From assembly GCF_000772935.1 (NCBI RefSeq), contig NZ_JPVR01000076.1:124001-188000 (forward strand): a stretch of DNA of 64,000 nt. Reading direction: 5' to 3'. This stretch comes from Lysinibacillus boronitolerans JCM 21713 = 10a = NBRC 103108. GTDB lineage: Bacteria > Bacillota > Bacilli > Bacillales_A > Planococcaceae. Of this stretch, positions 1 through 8,206 are shown piece by piece. The translations under genes were made by a program, and so were the position numbers. Each line of letters begins with the position of its first letter. Positions within the stretch are counted from its first letter, which is position 1. The notes below the pieces were generated by a model that ran no database searches, was not told where the DNA came from, and saw only the letters and a list, made by a program, of their open reading frames with translations.

Positions 1-2568
1 ACACTTACCCAACAGCTTATTAAAAACCAAGTACTAACAAATGAAGTATCCTATGAACGTAAAGCTAAGGAAATTTTACTGGCGATGCGTTTAGAGCACT
101 TTATGACGAAGGAAGAAATATTAGAGGCTTATTTAAATATTATTCCCTATGGTCGTAACTCTTCAGGACGAAATATTGCAGGTGTTGAAACAGCTGCTGA
201 AGGGATTTTTGGCGTAAAAGCAAAAGAATTGTCTCTTCCTCAAGCTGCGTACATAGCTGGTATTCCACAGGCGCCATTCGCTTATACACCATTTACAAAT
301 ACTGGTGAACTGAAAAGTGAAGAAGCTTTGAAACCTGGTATTGATCGTATGAAAACAGTACTTTATCGTATGAAAGAAGCTGGCTATATTGACGATGCAC
401 AGTATAATGAAGCGTTAAACTATGATATTGCTGCAGATTTCCGCGGACCAGAAATGCGCGCGGAGGATCGTTATCCTTGGCTGACTTATGAGCTTGAAGC
501 TCGCGCAAAAGACATTATTGCAGAAAAACTAGCAAAAGATGATGGGATTGACCCAGAGCGCTTAAAGTCAGAAAAAAAATTAAAAGATAAGTATACGATT
601 TTAGCAGATCGTGATGTTCGTTCAAAAGGCTATCGTATTTACTCAACCATTAATAAAGATATGTATGATGCGATGCAAAAAGCAGCAAAGGACTTCCAGT
701 ATTATGGTCATACGTATACTGGTAAAGGGAAGGACCCTGTTACTGGTGAAGAGATTGATATTGAGATGCCAGTACAAGTAGGTAGTATTTTAATAGAAAA
801 TACGACAGGTCGCATTTTAAGCTTTGTTGGTGGTCGAGACTTTAAAACAACTCAAGTAAACCATGCAACACAAGCTTATCGTTCTAACGGTTCTACAATG
901 AAACCTTTACTTGTTTATGGTCCTGCCATTGAGTATGGTGTAATCGGTGCAGGTAGCCCATTAGTTGACGTGAAATTCTCAATCGGTTCTTGGAGTCCAA
1001 GTAACTATATTACGAGTGATGAGAGAGGTCTTATCCCAGCACGTGAAGCTTTAGCAGATTCTCAAAACATCTCAGCGCTACGTTTATATAACGATATTAT
1101 TAGTAGACGCCCTGCAGATTTATTAGTAAAAATGGGCTTCTCAAAATTACATCCAGACGATTTTACTAACCTTGCAACTGGGATCGGTGCTTTAAGGGAA
1201 GGAACTACTGTTGAAGAAAATACAAATGCCTTCGCTACCTTTGCAAATGGTGGCCAATTCATTGACGCTTATATGATTGATCGAATTGAAGACCAAGAAG
1301 GAAATATTGTTTACCAACATGAAGTAGAGCCTGTTCAAGTATTTAGTCCAGAAACCTCTTATATCGTGACAGATATGTTACGCGATGTTCTCACTAAAGG
1401 AACAGGGACAATGGCACGAAATACATTAAAATTCTCTTCTGATTTCGCTGCAAAAACAGGGACTTCTCAAGAATATAAAGATGTTTGGTTAGTTGGTTAT
1501 AACCCAAATGTATCTCTTGGTGTTTGGATGGGTTACGATCAACCACGTTCACTTTATGCATTTAACAACACCTATTTACAGCCAAGCGTTCGTGTGAATA
1601 AGCTATGGGGTACTTTAATGAATGCGGTTTACGATGCGGACCCTCAGCTAATCGATCCACCAACAAGCTTTAAGGCGCCTAAAAATGTTGTAACTGCGTC
1701 ATTCTGTGGCATTTCTGGCATGGCTCCTTCTGCAGCATGTGCTAGCGCAGGTCTTGTACGCTCAGATTTATTTAATGCGAAGGTATTTTTACCATCTCAA
1801 CCTGATGATAGCTTAGCCTCTTCAAGTGTTGTGACGATTAAAGGAAAAACTTATAATGCGTTGCCAAATACACCAGCAGAATTTGTAAAAGCAGGTGGTG
1901 CAGGCATTAATCAAGAGTTTATTAAACGAATGTTAGGAAGACTTGGCGGTAACCCTGCTAGTCTGTTACCAAAGAATTCAACATTGTCGAATTCATCTGT
2001 ATCAGCTGTTGATTTCCCAGCAGATGGTAGCCCTCCAGCGGCAGTCTCGGCTTCAGTAAATGGCTCTACATTATCATGGTCAGAGTCATCGAATGATGTT
2101 GTTGGTTATCGTATCTACAACGTTACGAATGGTGGTAATACGCTTGTAAAATCCGTACTAGAGTCAACACAAAGCATTACGGTTGCTAGTGGACAAGCTT
2201 ATGTAGTGGTCGCTGTAGATATTACAGGCTTAACATCACCACAATCGAATGTTGTGTCTACTGGCGGTAGTGAAAAGGAACCTGACCCAGAGGAAAACGA
2301 CCAAGAACCAATACCACCAACAACGCCACCTACGAATGGCAATGGCAACGGTTCGGGTAGTAATGGCAATGGCTCTTCTAATGGAAACGGATCTGGTAAT
2401 AACGGTAACGGTTCTAATAATGGTGATGGATCTGGTAATAACGGCAATAGCTCCAATAATGGTAATGGGTCTGGAAGCAATGGTGATGGGACTGGTAACC
2501 CAGGAGATGGCTCAAACGGAGCAGACAATGGTAATACTACTACTCCATCTGAAACGTCAAGGCGATAG
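1..2568 (+). CDS. Class A penicillin-binding protein, PBP1A family (5' truncated by window edge)
   Basis: Bifunctional peptidoglycan glycosyltransferase/transpeptidase acting outside the membrane. The frame is open from base 1, so the N-terminus (membrane anchor and start of the glycosyltransferase domain) lies outside the window. What remains begins in the GT51 domain (TLTQQLIKNQ at the very start, then IPYGRNSSGRN). The transpeptidase follows with all three active-site motifs: STMK (serine codon at 892), SQN (1060-1068) and KTGTS (1453-1467). After the catalytic domain comes a fibronectin-III-like segment (about 2030-2260, SWSESSNDVVGYRIYN) and then an Asn/Gly/Ser/Asp-rich tail (about 2330-2540) coded by a degenerate short repeat. 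The function of the tail is unknown; it may span or contact the wall. The family call is secure; which paralogue (ponA-like or other) is not. Confidence 0.95.
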   Translation, partial: TLTQQLIKNQVLTNEVSYERKAKEILLAMRLEHFMTKEEILEAYLNIIPYGRNSSGRNIAGVETAAEGIFGVKAKELSLPQAAYIAGIPQAPFAYTPFTNTGELKSEEALKPGIDRMKTVLYRMKEAGYIDDAQYNEALNYDIAADFRGPEMRAEDRYPWLTYELEARAKDIIAEKLAKDDGIDPERLKSEKKLKDKYTILADRDVRSKGYRIYSTINKDMYDAMQKAAKDFQYYGHTYTGKGKDPVTGEEIDIEMPVQVGSILIENTTGRILSFVGGRDFKTTQVNHATQAYRSNGSTMKPLLVYGPAIEYGVIGAGSPLVDVKFSIGSWSPSNYITSDERGLIPAREALADSQNISALRLYNDIISRRPADLLVKMGFSKLHPDDFTNLATGIGALREGTTVEENTNAFATFANGGQFIDAYMIDRIEDQEGNIVYQHEVEPVQVFSPETSYIVTDMLRDVLTKGTGTMARNTLKFSSDFAAKTGTSQEYKDVWLVGYNPNVSLGVWMGYDQPRSLYAFNNTYLQPSVRVNKLWGTLMNAVYDADPQLIDPPTSFKAPKNVVTASFCGISGMAPSAACASAGLVRSDLFNAKVFLPSQPDDSLASSSVVTIKGKTYNALPNTPAEFVKAGGAGINQEFIKRMLGRLGGNPASLLPKNSTLSNSSVSAVDFPADGSPPAAVSASVNGSTLSWSESSNDVVGYRIYNVTNGGNTLVKSVLESTQSITVASGQAYVVVAVDITGLTSPQSNVVSTGGSEKEPDPEENDQEPIPPTTPPTNGNGNGSGSNGNGSSNGNGSGNNGNGSNNGDGSGNNGNSSNNGNGSGSNGDGTGNPGDGSNGADNGNTTTPSETSRR

Positions 2569-2614
2569 TCTATTATCCTCCTAGGGAAAAGCATTTGTAT
2601 TAGATAATCAATTT

Positions 2615-2663
2615 AACAGACTTACTGCATATTACTTATAAATTGTAGTAAGTCTGTTTTTTT
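2615..2663 (+). terminator. Rho-independent terminator after PBP1A
   Basis: A 12-bp perfect stem (2615-2626 with 2647-2658) is followed by a run of seven T. It lies between the PBP gene and the next gene on the same strand. Confidence 0.85.
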
Positions 2664-2704
2664 GTCATTATAAAGAGGACTACTATTTTGAAGGGTGGAA
2701 ATAT

Positions 2705-3586
2705 ATGAACATATTGATTTTAGGAGGCACACGTTTTTTTGGAAAAAAGCTAGTGGATCTTTGTATTCAAAATGGACATAATGTAACGATTTTAACACGA
2801 GGTCAAAGTGGCAATCCATTTGGTACAAATGTTAAGCAGTTAGTAGTAAATCGTAATGATCGGGATGCGTTAGCACAGGCACTAGCCAATACAACATGGG
2901 ACATTGTCTATGATAATATTTGCTATTCGCCCAATGAGGCAATAGCAATTTGCGAGATATTAAAAGAGAAAACGAAAAAGCTGGTCTTTACTTCTACTCT
3001 TTCAACATATGAGGTAGATGGTAAGGTGAAAAAGGAAGAAGACTTTGATCCATACCAATATCAAATACGCATGGGACATCAAGAGGAATTTTCTTATGGG
3101 GAAGGAAAACGACAAGCGGAGGCTGTCTTATTTAAAGAAGCTTCATTCCCAGTCGTAGCTGTACGTTTCCCAATTGTGATGGGCGAAGATGACTATACAC
3201 GTCGTTTACATTTCCACGTTGAACGTATTTTGCAGAATCAGCCGATTACTTTACCAAACATTGATGCAAAGATGAGCTATATTACAGATGAGGAAGCAGC
3301 TGAATTTTTATACTTTTCGGGTGTTACTCCTATTGAGGGACCCTACAATGCTACGGCATCTGGGGCCATATCTCTCAAAGACCTCATTGCTCTAATCGAA
3401 GAAGCAAGTGGTCAGCGCGCAAAAATTTCCCTCATTGGTGGTGACGAGGAGTCCCAGTCTCCTTATGGGGTGCCTGCTGATTGGTATATGTCCAATGCAA
3501 AGGCAGAGAAGGCAGGATTTACGTTTAGTCAGCTTGAGGATTGGCTACCAAAATTAGTGTCAATATTAGTAAAACAGCTACAATAG
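2705..3586 (+). CDS. NAD-dependent epimerase/dehydratase-like protein (extended SDR)
   Basis: A 293-residue Rossmann-fold protein. The nucleotide-binding motif is at the N-terminus (ILGGTRFFGKKL, residues 4-15), typical of extended or atypical short-chain dehydrogenases/reductases. There is a Ser/Thr-rich strand (FTSTLSTYEVDG) where the catalytic Ser/Tyr region sits, and a later SYGEGKRQAE segment giving a YxxxK. Those features support NAD(P) binding and possible sugar-nucleotide epimerase or dehydratase chemistry, but the substrate cannot be read from the sequence. The ATG is preceded by GGGTGG at a good distance. It is a single-gene unit between two terminators and convergent with the arginine operon. 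Confidence 0.8.
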   Translation: MNILILGGTRFFGKKLVDLCIQNGHNVTILTRGQSGNPFGTNVKQLVVNRNDRDALAQALANTTWDIVYDNICYSPNEAIAICEILKEKTKKLVFTSTLSTYEVDGKVKKEEDFDPYQYQIRMGHQEEFSYGEGKRQAEAVLFKEASFPVVAVRFPIVMGEDDYTRRLHFHVERILQNQPITLPNIDAKMSYITDEEAAEFLYFSGVTPIEGPYNATASGAISLKDLIALIEEASGQRAKISLIGGDEESQSPYGVPADWYMSNAKAEKAGFTFSQLEDWLPKLVSILVKQLQ

Positions 3587-3598
3587 CATTGATAATGC

Positions 3599-3629
3599 AA
3601 AGAATCTGCTAGAAGCTAGCAGATTCTTT
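3599..3629. terminator. Bidirectional terminator between epimerase gene and argD
   Basis: Perfect 14-bp inverted repeat (3599-3612 with 3616-3629) with a 3-nt loop, A-rich on one side and T-rich on the other. It can serve both convergent units. Confidence 0.85.
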
Positions 3630-3695
3630 GTTCATCCATTATGTCTCAATCTTTTTGCCACTGATGCTTCACTTTCATTGCTAAACTGAAGTGTA

Positions 3696-4826
3696 TCACG
3701 GTAATATATTCTTTAAAATAGCTACTGCTTTATCAATCTCTTCCTTTGTGATCGTTAATGGAGGCAAGAGACGAATAACAGTTGGCCCTGCCCCCACTAA
3801 TAAAAGGCCACTTTGTTCTGCTGCCGCGATATAAGGCGCTACTTCCGTGTCCCCACAACCAATCCCTAGCAAGAGACCCTTTCCTTGAACAGTATAGCTA
3901 GAAGGTAAATGAGCCTTTAGTTGTGCCACAAAATAGGCAGATATTTCTCGTACCTGCTGTAAAAAATCTGGCTCAAATACATGACTCAAAACGGCTTGTG
4001 CAACATTCATCGCAAGAGGGTTTCCACCAAAAGTTGTACCGTGTGTTCCCGGACTAAATGTAGCATGAAGTTCAGCAGTTCCTAGCATTGCACCAACAGG
4101 GAAACCGCCACCTAAGCCTTTTGCCAATGTTATGATATGTGGCATTAAAACAGTTTGTTCAAATGCATAACGTGTTCCTGTTCGTCCAATACCGGTTTGC
4201 ACTTCATCAACAATTAGTAGTATACCTCGCTCCTTACAGACTTTTGCAATAGCTGCTGCAAATTCTGCTGATACACTATTGACGCCCCCCTCTCCCTGAA
4301 TCATCTCTAGCATTATAGCTGCCACAGAATCATCAACGGTTGCTTCAAGTGCAACAGCATCATTAAATGGCAAAATCGAAAATTTTTCTACGAGTGGACC
4401 AAAGCCATTATGTACTTTGCCTTGACCTGTTGCAGACATAGCTCCAAAGGTACGACCATGGAATGATTTTTCAAATGTAATAATATGATGTTTGCCTGTA
4501 TGCTTACGAGCTAATTTAATGGCCGCTTCATTAGCCTCAGCCCCGCTATTACAGAAGAAGGCATGTGAAAAGTGTGTATTAGCAATTAATTTTTCCGCCA
4601 CCTTTTCCTGACCTGGTATATCAAAAAGGTTTGAAATATGCCATAGCTGTTCACTTTGCTCTTGAAGTGCCTGTACAATAGCTGGATGGGCGTGACCAAG
4701 ACTCACCACAGCAATGCCACTAGTAAAATCCAAGTATTGCTTCCCTGTTGAATCCTCAACAATTGTCCCTTGACCTTTGACAATTTGTGCACGACGCTTG
4801 CCGTAGTTCTCGAATAAAACACTCAT
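3696..4826 (-). CDS. argD: Acetylornithine aminotransferase
   Basis: PLP enzyme converting N-acetylglutamate semialdehyde to N-acetylornithine with glutamate as amino donor, in the cytoplasm. Class III aminotransferase features are visible: FCNSGAEANEAAIKLAR, the SFHGRTFGAMSATGQ stretch, IVDEVQTGIGRTG, and the PLP lysine in TLAKGLGGGFP. I place the start at the ATG at 4826 (MSVLFENYGKRRA, 376 residues) because GGAG lies 8 nt upstream; an upstream in-frame TTG at 4868 has no good ribosome binding site. It is the last gene of argCJBD, 72 nt after argB. Confidence 0.95.
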   Translation of the reverse strand: MSVLFENYGKRRAQIVKGQGTIVEDSTGKQYLDFTSGIAVVSLGHAHPAIVQALQEQSEQLWHISNLFDIPGQEKVAEKLIANTHFSHAFFCNSGAEANEAAIKLARKHTGKHHIITFEKSFHGRTFGAMSATGQGKVHNGFGPLVEKFSILPFNDAVALEATVDDSVAAIMLEMIQGEGGVNSVSAEFAAAIAKVCKERGILLIVDEVQTGIGRTGTRYAFEQTVLMPHIITLAKGLGGGFPVGAMLGTAELHATFSPGTHGTTFGGNPLAMNVAQAVLSHVFEPDFLQQVREISAYFVAQLKAHLPSSYTVQGKGLLLGIGCGDTEVAPYIAAAEQSGLLLVGAGPTVIRLLPPLTITKEEIDKAVAILKNILP

Positions 4827-4898
4827 GTTATCATCTCCACTATCATTTAAAATAGTTTCTTTCAACAACTATACTTCTCAAGCTATCCTATTAGAACA

Positions 4899-5684
4899 CT
4901 AGAAAGAATGAAGTTCACTTGAAGCTACAATCGTTGTACCAATTAATGTTGCGCCCACGATTTGTACGGAAGGAATCCCTGCTCTTAAACAGTCGATCGC
5001 TCCTTGTACTTTCGGAATCATTCCACCGTAAATATGACCCTGCTCTGTCCATTGATCTATAAGAGTAGGTGTAGCTATTGCTTGATATTCATCCTGAATA
5101 CGGATTCCACTCACATCCGTAACAAGTAATAGGCTATCTGCTCCGACCGCTAAAGCAACTTCACTTGCTACCGTATCGCCATTAATATTAAGAGCCTGAC
5201 CTGCTTCGGTCGCACCTACGCAGGCAATAACAGGTACAATCCCTACACCCATTAAAGCTTCCAATAAGGAAGTATTGATATTTTTAATAGCTCCAACATA
5301 GCCATAAGTCTCTTGATCTAAAAAGTCTACGACCATTAGCTGACCATCAAAGCCATTTAATCCGATGGCTGCTATACCGGCTGTTGTTAACTCATGAACT
5401 AATGCAGTGTTCACTTGGCCTATTAGGGTCGACTGGACAACCTTAATAGCAGCCTCATTCGTGACACGTATTCCATTTAATGTATGCGATTGTATACCTT
5501 GAGCAGCTAGTTCTCGATTTATGGCTGGTCCACCCCCGTGGGTAATAATCAGCTCTACTCCACTCTCTTGTAATCTTTTAAAATTATCAAAGAAAGCCTC
5601 ATTTAAACCTTCCAGTGTACTGCCCCCAAGCTTAATGACCATACGTTTACGAGCGGTATGATGCATTGATTTGGACATAGTCAT
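4899..5684 (-). CDS. argB: Acetylglutamate kinase
   Basis: Phosphorylates N-acetylglutamate, the second step of arginine synthesis. Amino-acid-kinase fold motifs are visible: MVIKLGGSTLEG near the N-terminus (ATP phosphate binding), THGGGPAINRELA (substrate loop) and ALNINGDTVASEVALAVGA (nucleotide site). The length fits the family. Its start overlaps the 3' end of argJ by 38 nt, so translation is probably coupled. Four in-frame ATGs occur in the first 15 codons and none has a clear ribosome binding site, so the exact start is uncertain; the catalytic core could begin as late as MVIKLGG. Confidence 0.95.
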   Translation of the reverse strand: MTMSKSMHHTARKRMVIKLGGSTLEGLNEAFFDNFKRLQESGVELIITHGGGPAINRELAAQGIQSHTLNGIRVTNEAAIKVVQSTLIGQVNTALVHELTTAGIAAIGLNGFDGQLMVVDFLDQETYGYVGAIKNINTSLLEALMGVGIVPVIACVGATEAGQALNINGDTVASEVALAVGADSLLLVTDVSGIRIQDEYQAIATPTLIDQWTEQGHIYGGMIPKVQGAIDCLRAGIPSVQIVGATLIGTTIVASSELHSF

Positions 5685-6879
5685 ATGTTAAGTCACATCC
5701 CCAAGCATGCCCCTTACCATCACCCACGCCAAGAGACACATAGATTTTTACCTCATGCATTTTTAAAATTTGAATTAACTCATCCTCAGAAAAAGGAATT
5801 GGCTCACCGTTTTCTACCATCGTAGCACCACCGATTTGGATGGTAATTTTATCTGGATCCACTGTTGCGCCACTATACCCTACTGCTGCAATAATACGCC
5901 CCCAGTTAGCATCACAGCCGAAAACAGCAGTCTTTACAAGTGGTGAACCAACGACTGTTTTTGCAATTTTACGTGCCTCCTCGTCTGAAATTGCACCAAC
6001 AACCTCCACTTCGATAAGCTTCGTTGCCCCTTCACCATCTTTGGCAATCATTTTTGCTAAATCTTCCGCTACTGTTTGTAAAGTGTAATAGAAATTTTGC
6101 CAATCTGGATGCTCTGGTGTTAAAGAATCATTCCCTGCCAAGCCATTAGCTAATACTACCACTGTGTCATTAGTAGATGTATCCCCATCAACTGTAATAG
6201 CGTTAAATGTTAAATTAGTAATCGTCGATAAAGCTGCCTGCAATACATCAGATTCAATGTTGGCATCTGTTGTAATAAAGCCTAGCATTGTTGCCATATT
6301 AGGTTCAATCATACCTGAGCCTTTTGCTACACCTGCAATAATAACTTCCTTGCCATCCACAGTTGTACTATAGCTTGTGTTTTTCATGACAGTATCTGTT
6401 GTCAAAATAGCCTGCGCAAAGTCAATAGCACTTTCTAAATTGTCCTTTGGCTCTAACTGTAGAATACCGTTTGCTACTGGCTCTAATTTCATCATTTCTC
6501 CAATAACACCTGTCGAGCAAACACCCACCAAATCTGGCGCAATCCCTAATTTTTCAGCAGCTAGCGCTTGCATTGTTTGGGCGTCTTTTACACCTTGTTT
6601 ACCTGTACAAGCATTCGCATTGCCTGAATTGACGATCATCGCTTGCATTTTCTTAGTTGCATAAACAACTTCCTTCGTGACTTTTAATGGCGCTGCTTGC
6701 ACAGCATTTGTTGTAAAAACACCTGCAACACTTGCTGGGACTTCACTTACTAAAATAGCTAAATCCTTTTTCTTATGCTTTAAACCACAGTGTAATCCTG
6801 CTGCCTTAAAGCCTTTTGGTGAAACAATATTTTTACTTGATAGTTTTTTCATTACATTCGTTGAAGTGGTAACTGTCAT
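5647..6879 (-). CDS. argJ: Bifunctional glutamate N-acetyltransferase / amino-acid acetyltransferase
   Basis: Transfers acetyl from acetylornithine to glutamate, recycling acetyl groups; many Bacillales forms also use acetyl-CoA. The protein is made as a precursor that cuts itself before a catalytic threonine: the conserved KGSGMIEPNMATMLGF stretch is intact and the nucleophile is Thr197. Full length at 410 residues. The ATG is preceded by a near-perfect AAGGAGG at 8 nt. The 3' end overlaps argB. With ArgJ in the operon, the pathway runs as the acetyl-recycling version rather than the ArgE version. Confidence 0.96.
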   Translation of the reverse strand: MTVTTSTNVMKKLSSKNIVSPKGFKAAGLHCGLKHKKKDLAILVSEVPASVAGVFTTNAVQAAPLKVTKEVVYATKKMQAMIVNSGNANACTGKQGVKDAQTMQALAAEKLGIAPDLVGVCSTGVIGEMMKLEPVANGILQLEPKDNLESAIDFAQAILTTDTVMKNTSYSTTVDGKEVIIAGVAKGSGMIEPNMATMLGFITTDANIESDVLQAALSTITNLTFNAITVDGDTSTNDTVVVLANGLAGNDSLTPEHPDWQNFYYTLQTVAEDLAKMIAKDGEGATKLIEVEVVGAISDEEARKIAKTVVGSPLVKTAVFGCDANWGRIIAAVGYSGATVDPDKITIQIGGATMVENGEPIPFSEDELIQILKMHEVKIYVSLGVGDGKGHAWGCDLTYDYVQINASYRS

Positions 6880-6935
6880 CCGAAATTCCTCCTTAGATTA
6901 ATAAATAAGAGAAGCATACAGTTTCCTGCATGCTG

Positions 6936-7970
6936 TTAAATAAAGAACGGTACGACATCTAGCCCTGTCGTTTGTGGTAAGTCAAATTGCACATTCATAT
7001 TTTGGATAGCTTGCCCTGCTGCTCCTTTGACAAGATTATCAATTACGCTAACAATTGTGGCGCGATTTGTACGAGAATCTACTTTTACTAGAATGTCACA
7101 ATAATTTGATCCCTTGACACGATTTGTCCCTAAACTAGATGCATCCGTAACGATTCGAACAAATGGATGATTTTCATAGGTTGCCTGTAAGCAAGAGATC
7201 AATTGCGCCTCTGTAATTCCCTGCATTACCGGTGCATAGGATGTCGCCAAAATTCCCCTGGTCATTGGAACCAGATGCGTATTAAAAGTAATTGCTGTAT
7301 CTGCTTGAGCAAACATGGAAAGTGCCTGTTCAATTTCGGGAATATGTTGATGTGTATTTACTTTATAGATCGAGAAATTCTCATTTGTCTCACTAAAATG
7401 GGTAGTTTGTGAGGGCTTATTGCCAGCTCCTGAAATGCCACTCTTTGCATCAATAACTAGAAAACTAGGATCAATTAAACGCTCTTTTACAAGTGGCAGT
7501 AAGGATAATAAAACCGCGGTTGGGTAGCAACCCGGGTTGGCAACGAGTGTTGCTTGACGTATAAGCTCTGTATTCCATTCTGTTAAACCATACACACTTT
7601 GTTGAACACTATGGTACGGTGCAGCCTTTTTGCCATACCAGGTTTCATAGCTTGCGAGATCTTTTAACCGAAAATCACCAGATAAATCGATTAACTTTGG
7701 TCCTTTCCCAACCAAAGGCGGTAATAGCTCACTTGTCACCCCAGATGGTGTACTTGTAAAAACAACATCAAATTTTGCTAAAGTGTCATACGCTATCTTT
7801 TGTAACGGTGTATCAGCTATCTTAACAAGATGACCAAATTTGGAGGAAAATTGAACACCCTCTTCTGAAGAAGTAAATAAATCAATCTGCTCTACAGCTG
7901 GATGATTATGTAAAAAACGAATAAGCTCTAGTCCACCATATCCAGTTGCTCCAACAATACCTACTTTCAC
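6936..7970 (-). CDS. argC: N-acetyl-gamma-glutamyl-phosphate reductase
   Basis: NADPH-dependent reduction of N-acetylglutamyl phosphate to the semialdehyde, third step of arginine synthesis. The N-terminal KVGIVGATGYGGLELIR motif binds NADPH, and the active-site cysteine lies in LVANPGCYPTAVLLSL. I prefer the GTG at 7970 (344 residues, M-KVGIVGATG) over the GTG at 7979, because AGAGGTG sits about 6 nt upstream of it and the resulting N-terminus is the family's usual one. First gene of argCJBD, behind the ArgR-type promoter at 8000-8045. Confidence 0.95.
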   Translation of the reverse strand: MKVGIVGATGYGGLELIRFLHNHPAVEQIDLFTSSEEGVQFSSKFGHLVKIADTPLQKIAYDTLAKFDVVFTSTPSGVTSELLPPLVGKGPKLIDLSGDFRLKDLASYETWYGKKAAPYHSVQQSVYGLTEWNTELIRQATLVANPGCYPTAVLLSLLPLVKERLIDPSFLVIDAKSGISGAGNKPSQTTHFSETNENFSIYKVNTHQHIPEIEQALSMFAQADTAITFNTHLVPMTRGILATSYAPVMQGITEAQLISCLQATYENHPFVRIVTDASSLGTNRVKGSNYCDILVKVDSRTNRATIVSVIDNLVKGAAGQAIQNMNVQFDLPQTTGLDVVPFFI

Positions 7971-7999
7971 TGCACTCACCTCTGAAATAAGTTAAAAAT

Positions 8000-8028
8000 A
8001 GTATACGTCTGCATATTTATTAAGTCAA
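8000..8028 (-). promoter_or_regulatory. Sigma-A promoter of argCJBD
   Basis: Read on the minus strand: TTGACT (8028-8023), a 17-nt spacer, then TATACT (8005-8000). This is close to consensus and lies 30 nt upstream of the preferred argC start. Confidence 0.8.
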
Positions 8029-8045
8029 CTGAATTTTTATTAAAT
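8008..8045. promoter_or_regulatory. Tandem ARG boxes (ArgR/AhrC operator) over the arg promoter
   Basis: Two 18-bp elements, 8008-8025 (TCTGCATATTTATTAAGT) and 8028-8045 (ACTGAATTTTTATTAAAT), fit the ArgR/AhrC box pattern TNTGNATWWWWATNCANA well in the left half and less well in the right half. They are separated by 2 bp, the spacing expected for paired ARG boxes bound by one hexamer. Box 1 fills most of the promoter spacer and touches the -35; box 2 extends upstream. The inferred effect is arginine-dependent repression. Confidence 0.75.
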
Positions 8046-8109
8046 TAACTATTTTTTTAAATAGATATTATTCGACCTTACACCACTTCTATATCATTGT
8101 AATTTCAGA

Positions 8110-8162
8110 AAAAAGAAGGCAAGAATCCTTTCGTTCATCGAATGAATCCCTGCCTTCTTTTT
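8110..8162 (-). terminator. Terminator after acsA
   Basis: An inverted repeat (8111-8121 with 8151-8161, AAAGAAGGCA arms) with a partly self-paired loop. A/T runs flank it on both sides. It begins about 45 nt beyond the acsA stop. Confidence 0.7.
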
Positions 8163-8206
8163 ATGCACATGTTGTATAAATATCAATTGTTGTCTTAGAT
8201 AGTTAC

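Noticed and set aside
2199-2594. Proline/leucine-rich open frame on the minus strand opposite the PBP tail
   Set aside because: It is the mirror of the Gly/Asn/Ser repeat; no ribosome binding site and no sensible protein features.
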